From JAFEDN01 sp963832945 (GTDB lineage Bacteria; Pseudomonadota; Gammaproteobacteria; Coxiellales; Coxiellaceae), in NCBI GenBank assembly GCA_963832945.1, contig CAWHVV010000010.1, forward strand, positions 737,112 to 801,111: 64,000 bases of DNA, in the 5' to 3' direction. Under the pieces are notes generated by a model. It made no database searches. It was not told the origin of the DNA and saw nothing but the letters and a program-made list of their open reading frames with translations. Every line of letters starts with the position of its first letter. Position 1 is the first letter of the stretch. Of the stretch, positions 16,725-25,569 are shown one piece after another. A program made the translations under genes and the position numbers.

Positions 16725-17305
16725 TAAGCGGCTACCGCTAAAGAACTGGTACTGAGACGCATACGGAAATCATGAACAATTTTCCGGTAAAAAGTTTTAT
16801 TCTTATCGCTTAACCGCTCCAGCGTATTGCTATAAATCGTCAGCTGTTCTTTAGAACTAAGCTCGATAATTAATGGATGTGAGGCCAGAATCTGTTCAGC
16901 AATATTTTCAGTTAATTGTTCTCCAGGCAAGGATAGCAATTGGATAATTTTAATTAGCAAATTAGAGGCTTTCTGAGCTTTATGGATGACGTGACTGCCC
17001 TCAATGGAGTAATTATCCACATATTCACGAAGAAATTTGGCAAATCGAATGATCCCATAGTAAGAGTAATAACCCTCGTTGGGAACCCGAATGTTTTTTT
17101 CAATATCACGCAAAATATCCTGGACCACCAGAAACAGCGTGGGCTCATCGTTAAAGATGGTAGGATCTTTTAGACGTAACTCAGCTATCTTCGCTGCGCG
17201 CTGCGCAGGAGTGAGATATTTTTTTAATATTTGGCGATAGTCGCTGATTGCTCGCGACAGTGTCTCTACGAACATGGAATCAAGCATTTGTCTTCCATCC
17301 TCCAT
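16724..17305 (-). CDS. Unknown helical protein
   Basis: The protein has up to 193 residues. It is mostly alpha-helical and charged, with no signal peptide or membrane segment, and I do not recognise a family. Two starts are possible: ATG at 17305, or ATG at 17287, which has GGAGG ten bases upstream and is the better candidate. It is the first gene of a two-gene minus-strand unit with the DUF2390 protein. A tandem TTAA element resembling a PmrA site lies upstream at 17339-17355. Confidence 0.6.
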   Translation of the reverse strand: MEDGRQMLDSMFVETLSRAISDYRQILKKYLTPAQRAAKIAELRLKDPTIFNDEPTLFLVVQDILRDIEKNIRVPNEGYYSYYGIIRFAKFLREYVDNYSIEGSHVIHKAQKASNLLIKIIQLLSLPGEQLTENIAEQILASHPLIIELSSKEQLTIYSNTLERLSDKNKTFYRKIVHDFRMRLSTSSLAVAA

Positions 17306-17338
17306 TAGTTTTAATAAAGCATATTTTATCGCACTAAC

Positions 17339-17355
17339 CTTAAGTAAATATTAAC
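17339..17355 (-). promoter_or_regulatory. PmrA-like tandem TTAA box
   Basis: The minus strand reads GTTAATATTTACTTAAG: two TTAA cores 11 bases apart, with the TTAATATT half found in Legionella/Coxiella PmrA sites. A possible -10 (TATGCT) follows 15 bases later. It lies upstream of the 16724-17305 gene. Confidence 0.4.
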
Positions 17356-17479
17356 TCTCGAGGCCAGGATTTGTCAATTCATTGATTAATTTATGACCAA
17401 TTCATGCGCTATAATTAAGATAGAAAGGAAAATAATGGATTAACCATAGCATTAAATATAAAAATATGAGGGATTATTT

Positions 17480-18199
17480 ATGGAAAAGGCGATATTATAC
17501 GCTTCCTGCGTCTTAATGGCGGCCACTTCCTGTTGGCTCCCTTTGGCTCACGCTTATTATGGCAAACAGCTGTGTCAGTATCCACAATTTTCATGCGTTA
17601 AGATTAAAAAAGGCGATACCTGGGAGAAGCGCTGGCCGGACTCCCGGCAGCGGGACATGATTATGCGCTTAAACCGCACCAATTTATCCCTGGAAGGACG
17701 CTCATGGGTGGTGGTCCCCAAAAATTTAAATTCTCTGGATCTGCTCGATTTATCTCCATTTCCGGGACAAATGGCTACCGCCGGGAAAAAAATGGTGCTG
17801 GTTGATACCGCAAAACTGGCTTTTGGCGCTTATGATGAAAAAGGTCATTTAATCCACTGGGGGCCGGTTTCAGGCGGTAAAGATTTCTGCCCGGACATTC
17901 AGGAGTCCTGTACCACCCCACCGGGCACTTACTGGATACAGGTCAAAAGGGGAGCGGATTGTTTTTCTTCTACATTCCCCGTGGACACCGCCGGCGGCGC
18001 ACCAATGCCCTACTGCATGTTTTTTTATCAAGGCTATGCGTTACACGGTTCAGAGGCGGTTCCCGGATACAACGCCAGCCATGGCTGCGTACGGCTTTAT
18101 CCTGAAGACGCGCAATGGCTAAGCGAGAACTTCACCGGTATCGGCACCAAAGTCGTCATCAAAGACAGCGATGCCGAACAGAATTTGTTTATCCCGTAA
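17480..18199 (+). CDS. L,D-transpeptidase (YkuD fold), secreted
   Basis: The protein has 239 residues. The signal peptide is about residues 1-26 (basic start, hydrophobic core, cleavage near AHA|YYG). A LysM-like stretch (VKIKKGDTWEKRW) precedes the YkuD catalytic domain. The catalytic block is HGSEAVPGYNASHGCVRLY at about 188-207, with the nucleophile Cys in SHGCVRL. It would form 3-3 crosslinks in peptidoglycan or attach lipoproteins in the periplasm. It is a single gene with GAGGGATTATTT before the ATG. Coxiella and relatives rely heavily on such enzymes, which agrees with the lineage. Confidence 0.88.
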   Translation: MEKAILYASCVLMAATSCWLPLAHAYYGKQLCQYPQFSCVKIKKGDTWEKRWPDSRQRDMIMRLNRTNLSLEGRSWVVVPKNLNSLDLLDLSPFPGQMATAGKKMVLVDTAKLAFGAYDEKGHLIHWGPVSGGKDFCPDIQESCTTPPGTYWIQVKRGADCFSSTFPVDTAGGAPMPYCMFFYQGYALHGSEAVPGYNASHGCVRLYPEDAQWLSENFTGIGTKVVIKDSDAEQNLFIP

Positions 18200-18235
18200 A
18201 TTCCATCATCAAATTTTTGAACAAAATACAGTCAA

Positions 18236-18251
18236 TTTAATGATACCTTAA
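18236..18251 (+). promoter_or_regulatory. PmrA-like tandem TTAA box
   Basis: TTTAA-TGATAC-CTTAA places two TTAA cores 11 bases apart, followed by TATATT-type -10 sequence about 16 bases later. The gene downstream (18312) is an effector candidate. The A/T-rich context makes a chance match possible. Confidence 0.4.
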
Positions 18252-18311
18252 TATTTAATGTGTATTATATATTCAATATTTTCCAGATATAACTAATAAA
18301 AGAGATTAATT

Positions 18312-19385
18312 ATGAACAAAAATAAGAAAAAAAATTTTAAACTAAAGAAAAATATACCCTCTCAAACACCTAAAATGCCAAATCCAGACTCTGAAGTAAA
18401 GTCAGTTTCTAAAAATAGTAACAGAACTAATAAAGCCAAAGTCAATAAAAAGTTTAAAAAAAATAGGATTAAAAATATAAAAAAACTTCAGGCGCCAAAG
18501 TCAGGTTCCGAGACTAAACATTCATTGTCTACATCGTCATCAGAATTAGAAAACCATTCTGTTTTAATGGAGCATGTTCGGTCTGCGCTATCAAAAACCA
18601 GAGATCATTTTGTCTTAGGCTCCAACAACATTATGCCTATTATACAAGATAAAGGTTCAGCTTATGATGATTCTTTGAAGATTAATCCAGGTCTTTCTCT
18701 CCATAAAAAAAGACAAAGCAGTGTCGATGCGCTCATTGATGACAAGTTATCCGATCTGGCTGTTAAAAGAATGCAACAAAGCATGCAAAAAGCACTAGAA
18801 TTTGGAATGGCGCTTAATACAGAGATAAGTGAAAAAGCAAACGACAATTTTGAAGAGGAAACCAGATTATCAGCCGAAAATGAATATAAAGTACATATTA
18901 ACGGAGTTAAACTGTCACAGATAACCATGGGCGGAAACTGTGGCGAGATGTCACTTTTCCTATCTTATGTATTACATCACGAGTTCAAAATAAATTCTGA
19001 AATCTATGAATTTGAAAGTAAAGGGTTAGATCACGGCTTTTTAGTGATCGGCAGAGACGAACAAACTGATCCCGCTGATATACGCACCTGGAATGCAAAT
19101 ACCATTATTGTCGATCCCTGGCTAAATCGCATTTTCACGCCTCAAACATTTCTGGAACATTGGGGAAAAAATATTTCCTTAATCACCTCACCGGTGTATA
19201 GAGACTATAGCCCGGAACGTATTTCTGATGCAAAGATACGCGCAAAGTGCCTGACAGAAGCATTGAGAAGTCCAATTACTCTATGGAACGTAGCAAAACA
19301 CACTGATTCGTCTGTTTTTACAAAAGCACCCGACATGTCAGAAGATAGGCGCCTTGTCTTAGAGAATTTGCAACAATCACCTTAA
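18312..19385 (+). CDS. Effector candidate with Cys-His-Asp protease-like domain
   Basis: The protein has 357 residues. The first ~75 are extremely Lys-rich (KNKKKNFKLKK and similar) and probably disordered, possibly a nuclear or nucleic-acid targeting tail. The C-terminal half holds the ordered triad GGNCGEMS (Cys near residue 209), LDHGFLVIGR (His near 241) and IIVDPW (Asp near 267). This spacing is typical of papain-like/transglutaminase-like cysteine hydrolases. There is no signal peptide. It has low G+C compared with ubiA next door and a PmrA-like box upstream. Activity is inferred only from the motif order. Confidence 0.65.
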   Translation: MNKNKKKNFKLKKNIPSQTPKMPNPDSEVKSVSKNSNRTNKAKVNKKFKKNRIKNIKKLQAPKSGSETKHSLSTSSSELENHSVLMEHVRSALSKTRDHFVLGSNNIMPIIQDKGSAYDDSLKINPGLSLHKKRQSSVDALIDDKLSDLAVKRMQQSMQKALEFGMALNTEISEKANDNFEEETRLSAENEYKVHINGVKLSQITMGGNCGEMSLFLSYVLHHEFKINSEIYEFESKGLDHGFLVIGRDEQTDPADIRTWNANTIIVDPWLNRIFTPQTFLEHWGKNISLITSPVYRDYSPERISDAKIRAKCLTEALRSPITLWNVAKHTDSSVFTKAPDMSEDRRLVLENLQQSP

Positions 19386-19410
19386 AGCCGATTTATGGTA
19401 TATTTTTTCC

Positions 19411-20265
19411 ATGAGTGATTTTAATGATTATTGGCGTTTAATGCGCTTTGATAAACCTGTCGGTATTTTATTGTTATTATGGCCCACCTGGTGGGCTTTA
19501 TGGCTCGTTTCAGGCGGGCCTCCCCCTTTGAAAATTTTGGCTATTTTCACCGTTGGCGTGATCATCATGCGCACCGCGGGGGACATTATCAACGACATCG
19601 CCGACCGCCATATCGATGGCTCCGTGCAACGCACCCGCCACAGGCCGCTGGCGACCAGAACTATCTCCGTATCACAGGCATTAATTTTATTTATTCTGTT
19701 ATGCGCCTTGGCGGGAGCATTGACCCTGTTCCTGAATCGTTTAACGATTTGTCTGGCCATTTTAGGATTGTGTTTGGCCTGCCTATACCCGTTTACCAAA
19801 CGGGTGACGCATTGGCCCCAGGCTTTTTTGGGTCTGGCGTATTCCTGGGGCATCCCGATGGCATTCGCCGCGGAACTTAATGACGTACCCTGGCAAGCCT
19901 GGTGGTTGTTCGCCACCTCCGTATTGTGGGTGATCGCCTTTGACACGTTTTATGCCATGGTGGACCGTCCGGACGATATTAAAATTGGGGTTAAATCAAC
20001 CGCGGTGCTCTGGGGAGAATACGACCGCTGGGTGATTGCCGGTTTACAGCTCACTGTTCTGCTGTCGCTGGCGATGATTGCAGTCTATTACCGGCTGGGA
20101 TGGACTTTTTATCTGGGCTGGGGAGCGGCCTTCCTGCTGGCGATTTATCAACAATACCTAATCCGCCACCGGGAACCGTCCGCCTGTTTTCGGGCATTTC
20201 TTAATAACCATTGGTTTGGGTGTGCCCTGTTTTTGGGATTATGGTCTGGGTTGCCCCCCGGGTAA
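19411..20265 (+). CDS. ubiA: 4-hydroxybenzoate octaprenyltransferase
   Basis: The protein has 284 residues with about eight membrane segments. UbiA-family Asp-rich motif 1 is NDIADRHIDGSVQRTRHRPL, where metal-bound prenyl diphosphate sits. Motif 2 is MVDRPDDIKIGVKSTA. It prenylates 4-hydroxybenzoate in ubiquinone synthesis at the inner membrane. The length equals the E. coli enzyme. No UbiC is adjacent. The start at 19411 has no strong Shine-Dalgarno, and the gene begins 26 bases after the effector candidate ends. Confidence 0.95.
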   Translation: MSDFNDYWRLMRFDKPVGILLLLWPTWWALWLVSGGPPPLKILAIFTVGVIIMRTAGDIINDIADRHIDGSVQRTRHRPLATRTISVSQALILFILLCALAGALTLFLNRLTICLAILGLCLACLYPFTKRVTHWPQAFLGLAYSWGIPMAFAAELNDVPWQAWWLFATSVLWVIAFDTFYAMVDRPDDIKIGVKSTAVLWGEYDRWVIAGLQLTVLLSLAMIAVYYRLGWTFYLGWGAAFLLAIYQQYLIRHREPSACFRAFLNNHWFGCALFLGLWSGLPPG

Positions 20266-20343
20266 CATAGCTGTCATTACCCCACCTTCAATCGTCCGAG
20301 CTACTCAACTCCACTTTCAAATTTTTTTTAATACCCTAAAAAA

Positions 20344-20359
20344 ATTAAGATTATTTTAA
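20344..20359 (+). promoter_or_regulatory. PmrA-like tandem TTAA box
   Basis: ATTAA-GATTAT-TTTAA places two TTAA cores 11 bases apart, about 80 bases upstream of the 20439 start, with AATATT-type -10 sequence downstream. The region is strongly A/T-rich, so specificity is limited. Confidence 0.3.
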
Positions 20360-20438
20360 TAATTCAGATGCACAATATTTAAGCATTGAAAATAATATAG
20401 AAATATCGATAGTTTATATTTAAAGTTGAAGGTAAAAA

Positions 20439-21956
20439 ATGAGAAAAGAAGTAAAAGATTTTAAAATAGGGGTGATTGAGATTCCGCAGACACAGGAGGA
20501 TTCTGAGGTAATTCAGGCAGCAACAAACGCACTGGGTGAACAGGGTGGAGATATTTTACCTGTTTTGGTGAAATCTGGATTCTCAATCCATTTTGTTCAT
20601 GTCAAGAATGGACAATTCACGGTATCGAGGAACCGCCAATTAACATTCACCTACTTTACCGATATTCCTTTTCCGAGTAGTCTCCGTTTCAATCACACAA
20701 GAAATTTTGACGAGGCGGTATCTAAATATCTAAAAAAAAGGTTTAGCCCTGAAAGTTATTATCATGGGGTCAAAACCTTTAACGACCAGATGGATCAAAT
20801 ATTCAAAGCCCAAAAATTCCGTTACTCTATTCAATTCGTCGATGCCGAACAAGTCAGCGGCGATGAGTTTCAGCGCATCCAAAATGAATCAATTAAAAAA
20901 CAATTACCTCTCATGTTTAAACGGATGGATAGTACTTCTATATTGGGTTATTCCAACAATGGCAAATGGGAGGTTAAGAAACTGGATAACTCAAAATTAA
21001 CTGAAATGAAATTTGAATCATCTCTTCAGGTATTAGAAAATACGCAAATTCCACAAAGAGTGTTTGAAGAAATTGAGGCCAAAGGAGCGCATCTGACGAC
21101 TACAAAGCAACTGAGTGACTGCGTGATTCTGGATTATAAAATTATAGACAATATGCTTCCGAAAGGACCTGACAAAGAAGTCATTCGAAAAAATTTGAGT
21201 GATGGTAAAATTATGGTAGCTCACAGCAAGATTGGACTGAAACCTTCATTATTGGATGAACACTCATTTTTCGTTTCGCAAGGTTCCCGACAGATTTTAT
21301 TGAATATTTACGCTTATTTAATGTTGGTGAGTGCAGGAAGAATTAAAAATAATACGGTACTCTACGGAGTTGGTAGAAAAATAGAGGGAATACCTGCTCT
21401 CGGTATTACTGATATTTTTTACAAACATCATATGCGCTCCATTAAAGAAAAAAAGGAGATCTTAACAACAGCACAGGACATCAGAGATGAGCGGAGGAAT
21501 GTGGGAACATCAACGTTTATTATAGGTACTCATCAACAACAAGCTTCACTTTTGGAAGAAGTGGAAAGGAAAAATGGTAGGCTGAGCCAAGGCAGCCGTT
21601 CTCATTTTGAGAAAACATACGAACTTGCAGCCAAGGCGGCTTGCAAACAAGGTGGGACAGCCGACTATATTGTTTTTATCAGTGATAATAAATATTCTTT
21701 TATAGCTGTATCCAAAGATGCAAAACCGGATGATCCCGACAAAGGTCATTTTATGTATAGCATTTGGGGAAATGGGAAACGACATTTTATTCATCATCTG
21801 GAAGGCACTTTTAAAAATCAGACGGAAAAGGAAGAACGGTTAAAAGATTATCTTCCTATCATGGATGGTCAGACACTTTTAGGCTATTTTAAATTAAGAT
21901 TACCTACAGATGACGCCATGATGGAACTGGCAGTTAGCATGCTGGGCGCCAAGTGA
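20439..21956 (+). CDS. Unknown 505-residue soluble protein, effector candidate
   Basis: The ATG is preceded by GAAGGTAAAAA. The protein has no signal peptide or convincing membrane segment, a mixed alpha/beta composition and many charged residues. No family is recognised. Base composition is A/T-rich relative to neighbouring housekeeping genes (ubiA, metK), and a tandem TTAA box lies upstream; both are common for translocated effectors in Legionellales. It is a single gene ended by a hairpin from the TIR element family at 21963-22029. Confidence 0.6.
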   Translation: MRKEVKDFKIGVIEIPQTQEDSEVIQAATNALGEQGGDILPVLVKSGFSIHFVHVKNGQFTVSRNRQLTFTYFTDIPFPSSLRFNHTRNFDEAVSKYLKKRFSPESYYHGVKTFNDQMDQIFKAQKFRYSIQFVDAEQVSGDEFQRIQNESIKKQLPLMFKRMDSTSILGYSNNGKWEVKKLDNSKLTEMKFESSLQVLENTQIPQRVFEEIEAKGAHLTTTKQLSDCVILDYKIIDNMLPKGPDKEVIRKNLSDGKIMVAHSKIGLKPSLLDEHSFFVSQGSRQILLNIYAYLMLVSAGRIKNNTVLYGVGRKIEGIPALGITDIFYKHHMRSIKEKKEILTTAQDIRDERRNVGTSTFIIGTHQQQASLLEEVERKNGRLSQGSRSHFEKTYELAAKAACKQGGTADYIVFISDNKYSFIAVSKDAKPDDPDKGHFMYSIWGNGKRHFIHHLEGTFKNQTEKEERLKDYLPIMDGQTLLGYFKLRLPTDDAMMELAVSMLGAK

Positions 21957-21962
21957 GAATCT

Positions 21963-22029
21963 GAGCAATTCCCGCTGAGTACAGCGGGAATTGCTTCCTT
22001 TTTATATCCTGCGCTCGGCGGAGCCGTAG
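21963..22029. repeat. Truncated TIR element: end hairpin only
   Basis: The copy begins GCAATTCCCGCTGAGTACAG and includes the end hairpin and the GCGCTCGGCGGAGCCG hairpin, then stops. It lies between convergent genes and probably works as a transcription terminator for both. Confidence 0.75.
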
Positions 22030-22052
22030 GTATAGTTGTCTGCAACCGTCTG

Positions 22053-22952
22053 TCAGGAAAAATTGTGATTAATTTTAAATGAATCAAATACCTGATCCAG
22101 TTTCCCCAGCGAGGAGAAGAAAGAAAAATACGATACTGGTAGAGAAGATGACTCTTCGGAATTTTCAGGAGTTGCTGACAGGTTCCTGGCAATATTATAA
22201 ATGACTTCCGTCATATAACCAAAAATAAGAGCCGCCAACGGCCCGGGTATCTGACAACTATACAATCCGATAACCACTACTATTGCAAAATGGGTAAAAT
22301 TCTTTCTACCAAATGCCTCCAAAGCCGTTTCGATCTTTTCGTCGTCCTCGTATATATTACCCGAAGTAATGAGTTTGGTGATCCGCGATTGGGAGGAAAC
22401 AAAATGATCCAAGCCTTCTTCAGTAACCTGAGTGGTTCCTAAATCCAATACCTGAAGCGCTGGATGAGTATTGAGATTTTCAAACCCTTTATCATCCACT
22501 GGATTATGACAAACATCAAGGACCGTTAATTTCTGATGATTTCTGAATGGGTTGATGTTATCTATATTGTTGTAACTTAAATCAAGAACAGTGATGGATT
22601 GATTTTTGGCGAGGAATTCTACACATGGATTTCCCAAGAAATTATTGCTTAAATCCAGAATTGCCAATGTTTTTGAATTTTTAAAATCTTTCCCAACATC
22701 ATCATTCAGCCTATTCGAAGCAAGCTTTATTTCGAATAAATGAGGATTGGCACAAAGAGATGGAATAACTTCATTGGTGATATTATTTGCGCTAAGATTC
22801 AAACTAGTCACTTCCGGGTGTTTTTTTAATTCCTCCAAAAGCTTCAGGACTTTCAAATTACCCAGATATAAATAAGATAAATTAATGGAATGATTCCGAT
22901 TAATTCCCCTTCTTAACCTCGAAAGGTCGCGTTTATATTTGTTACTTTTCAC
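22053..22952 (-). CDS. Leucine-rich-repeat protein with C-terminal membrane segment
   Basis: The protein has 299 residues. About seven leucine-rich repeats span residues 20-210, with patterns such as VTSLNLSANNI, LAILDLSNNFLGN and ITVLDLSYNNIDN. A hydrophobic hairpin follows at about 225-260 (FAIVVVIGLYS ... LAALIFGYMTEV), then a Ser-rich tail. There is no signal peptide. Bacterial LRR proteins of this kind often act as host-protein binding effectors, and the membrane segment suggests anchoring to a host organelle. It is not closely similar to the two LRR genes at 54.5-56.6 kb. Confidence 0.75.
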   Translation of the reverse strand: MKSNKYKRDLSRLRRGINRNHSINLSYLYLGNLKVLKLLEELKKHPEVTSLNLSANNITNEVIPSLCANPHLFEIKLASNRLNDDVGKDFKNSKTLAILDLSNNFLGNPCVEFLAKNQSITVLDLSYNNIDNINPFRNHQKLTVLDVCHNPVDDKGFENLNTHPALQVLDLGTTQVTEEGLDHFVSSQSRITKLITSGNIYEDDEKIETALEAFGRKNFTHFAIVVVIGLYSCQIPGPLAALIFGYMTEVIYNIARNLSATPENSEESSSLPVSYFSFFSSLGKLDQVFDSFKINHNFS

Positions 22953-23105
22953 AACTACCCTCTTAAATAATTTCTAAAATTTATATTACCACAATTTAAG
23001 AAATTGATGTAAAAAATTTGATAATCTCAAAGCGCGAACCGACTACCTCCCCACTAATAAATATGTTAGGATGAACACCTTTTTATCAGAAAGGGGCCAT
23101 CCGTT

Positions 23106-24287
23106 ATGAGCAGCAAAAGCGTTTTTACTTCTGAATCAGTCGCCGAAGGGCATCCGGATAAGCTGGCGGACCAAATTTCCGATGCGGTTTTAGACGCCAT
23201 TATCGCCAAGGATCCTAACGCCCGCGTCGCGTGCGAAGTGGTCATCAAAAACGGCATGGTGCTGATTACCGGTGAAATCACCACCCTCGCCTGGGTGGAT
23301 ATGGAGCAGGTGGCTCGCGACGTTATCCGGGACGTCGGCTACTGCTCCCACCAATACGGCTTCGACGCCGACACCTGCGTCGTGCTCACCGCGATCAGCA
23401 AGCAATCCCCCGACATCGCCGTCGGAGTCGATGTGGACCCCACTAAAAATAAAGAACTCGGCGCGGGTGATCAGGGCATGATGTTTGGCTATGCTTCACG
23501 CGAAACAGACGTCTTTATGCCCGCCCCAATCACTTATGCGCACCGTCTGATGCAGCGCCAGGCAGAAGCACGAAAAACCGGTCTATTGCCCTGGCTAAGG
23601 CCCGACGGCAAATGCCAGCTCACTTTTGTTTATGAGAATGGCATGCCGGTCGCGATTGACTGCGTCGTATTTTCCACCCAGCACGATCCGGACGCCACCC
23701 AGAAAATGATCATCGAAGGGGTCATGGATGTCATCATTAAGCCCATACTTCCGGCGCATTGGGTACAGAAAAATACCAAATTCTATATTAATCCCACAGG
23801 CCGTTTTGTCATCGGCGGTCCCGTCAGCGATTGCGGGTTAACGGGAAGAAAAATTATTGTCGATACCTACGGCGGCATGGCGCGCCACGGCGGCGGGTGC
23901 TTTTCCGGAAAAGATCCGACTAAAGTCGATCGCTCCGCGGCCTATTTAGCCCGTTATATCGCTAAAAATATAGTGGCGGCAGGCCTGGCTGACCGTTGTG
24001 AGGTACAGTTATCGTATGCGATTGGCATCGCCGAACCCACCTCAGTGCGTATCGAAACCTTCGGCACCAGCAAAGCTTCCGAAGATCAGATTAGCGAATG
24101 GGTCCGCAAACATTTCGAGCTCAGGCCTTATGGCATTATCCAGAGCCTAAACCTGCTAAAACCCATCTACCGCGCCACCGCTGCTTATGGTCATTTTGGC
24201 CGCAATGAACCCGGCTTTACCTGGGAAAAAACCGATAAAATAGAAGAACTTAAAAAGGAGGCAAAAAATTATGTCACAACAGCCTAA
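23106..24287 (+). CDS. metK: S-adenosylmethionine synthetase
   Basis: The protein has 393 residues. It makes S-adenosylmethionine from methionine and ATP in the cytosol. The N-terminus FTSESVAEGHPDKLADQISDAVLDAI has the substrate and metal-binding signature. GAGDQGMMFGYA and the later GGGCFSGKDPTKVDRS glycine-rich loop complete the three-domain enzyme. The length matches the ~384-residue bacterial family. The ATG has AGAAAGGGG upstream. It overlaps ahcY by 17 bases, so SAM synthesis and removal of S-adenosylhomocysteine are co-expressed. Confidence 0.97.
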   Translation: MSSKSVFTSESVAEGHPDKLADQISDAVLDAIIAKDPNARVACEVVIKNGMVLITGEITTLAWVDMEQVARDVIRDVGYCSHQYGFDADTCVVLTAISKQSPDIAVGVDVDPTKNKELGAGDQGMMFGYASRETDVFMPAPITYAHRLMQRQAEARKTGLLPWLRPDGKCQLTFVYENGMPVAIDCVVFSTQHDPDATQKMIIEGVMDVIIKPILPAHWVQKNTKFYINPTGRFVIGGPVSDCGLTGRKIIVDTYGGMARHGGGCFSGKDPTKVDRSAAYLARYIAKNIVAAGLADRCEVQLSYAIGIAEPTSVRIETFGTSKASEDQISEWVRKHFELRPYGIIQSLNLLKPIYRATAAYGHFGRNEPGFTWEKTDKIEELKKEAKNYVTTA

Positions 24288-25569
24288 TGATTATCAAATT
24301 GCGGACCTGAGTCTGGCCGAATGGGGCCGTAAGGAAATCGCTATCGCTGAATCCGAAATGCCGGGTCTGATGTCACTGCGACGGGAGTACGGAGCCAAAA
24401 AACCATTCACCGGAGCCAGGATTACCGGATGCATCCACATGACTATCGAAACTGCGGTATTGATAGAAACCCTGATAGAGCTCGGCGCGGAAGTACGCTG
24501 GTCCTCCTGCAATATTTATTCCACGCAAGACAACGCCGCCGCCGCACTGGTTGCTCGCGGTATTCCCATTTTTGCCTGGAAAGGGGAAACGGAAGAAGAA
24601 TATTACCAATGCATCGAGCGGACCCTGACAGGCCCCAATAACTGGCAGCCTAATTTATTGCTGGACGACGGTGGTGATTTAACCGCGATGGTCCATGAAA
24701 AATTCCCGCACCTCCTTAAAAACATCAAAGGTTTGACAGAAGAAACCACCACCGGTGTACATCGCTTATACGAAATGGCGGCAAAAGGCACGCTGAAAGT
24801 TCCGGCGATTAATGTCAATGACTCGGTCACTAAATCCAAATTTGATAATTTATATGGCTGCCGTGAATCTTTGGTTGACGCCTTAAAACGTTCCACGGAC
24901 GTGATGATTGCCGGTAAAACCGCCGTGGTCGCCGGGTATGGCGATGTGGGCAAAGGCTGCACCCAGGCATTGCAGGCTTTAGGCGCAAAAGTTTGGGTGA
25001 CCGAAATAGATCCCATTTGCGCTCTGCAGGCGGCGATGGAAGGCTTTGAAGTCGTGACGATGGAACAAGCAGCCCCTGCTGCTGATATTTTCGTCACCGC
25101 GACGGGAAACCACGGCGTGATTCGTCTGGAACACATGCAGGCTATGAAAAATCAGGCGATCGTCTGCAATATCGGCCACTTCGACGTTGAAATCGACGTC
25201 GCGTCATTAGAAAAATTTCAATGGGAAAATATCAAACCGCAAGTCGACCATGTGATTTTTCCCGATGGTAAACGCATTATTCTGTTAGCCCGCGGCCGCC
25301 TGGTGAATCTGGGCTGCGCCAGCGGTCATCCCAGCTTTGTGATGTCCAACTCGTTTACCAATCAGGTTTTAGCGCAACTGGAACTCTGGCAACACGCCGA
25401 TCAATTTTCCGTTGGCGTTCATGTATTACCCAAACATCTGGACGAACAGGTCGCCCGGTTACATTTATCCCGCATTAATGCCAAACTGACTGAATTAACC
25501 GACGAACAGGCTAAATATCTGGGTGTTAAAAAACAGGGACCTTATAAGCCTGATTATTATCGATATTAA
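24271..25569 (+). CDS. ahcY: Adenosylhomocysteinase
   Basis: The protein has 432 residues. It hydrolyses S-adenosylhomocysteine to adenosine and homocysteine using tightly bound NAD. Visible blocks are the substrate domain (GCIHMTIETAVLIETL, CNIYSTQDNAAAAL), the NAD-binding Rossmann loop (VAGYGDVGKGCTQAL) and the conserved C-terminus ending KPDYYRY. AAAGGAGG lies inside the end of metK. This is the SahH route rather than the Pfs/LuxS route common in enterobacteria. Confidence 0.97.
   Translation: MSQQPNDYQIADLSLAEWGRKEIAIAESEMPGLMSLRREYGAKKPFTGARITGCIHMTIETAVLIETLIELGAEVRWSSCNIYSTQDNAAAALVARGIPIFAWKGETEEEYYQCIERTLTGPNNWQPNLLLDDGGDLTAMVHEKFPHLLKNIKGLTEETTTGVHRLYEMAAKGTLKVPAINVNDSVTKSKFDNLYGCRESLVDALKRSTDVMIAGKTAVVAGYGDVGKGCTQALQALGAKVWVTEIDPICALQAAMEGFEVVTMEQAAPAADIFVTATGNHGVIRLEHMQAMKNQAIVCNIGHFDVEIDVASLEKFQWENIKPQVDHVIFPDGKRIILLARGRLVNLGCASGHPSFVMSNSFTNQVLAQLELWQHADQFSVGVHVLPKHLDEQVARLHLSRINAKLTELTDEQAKYLGVKKQGPYKPDYYRY

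Noticed and set aside
22980..23105. SAM or SAH riboswitch before metK-ahcY
   Set aside because: The leader is short and A/T-rich, with no paired structure resembling known SAM/SAH aptamers.
24603..25136. 177-codon minus-strand frame opposite ahcY
   Set aside because: Antisense shadow of a highly conserved gene.
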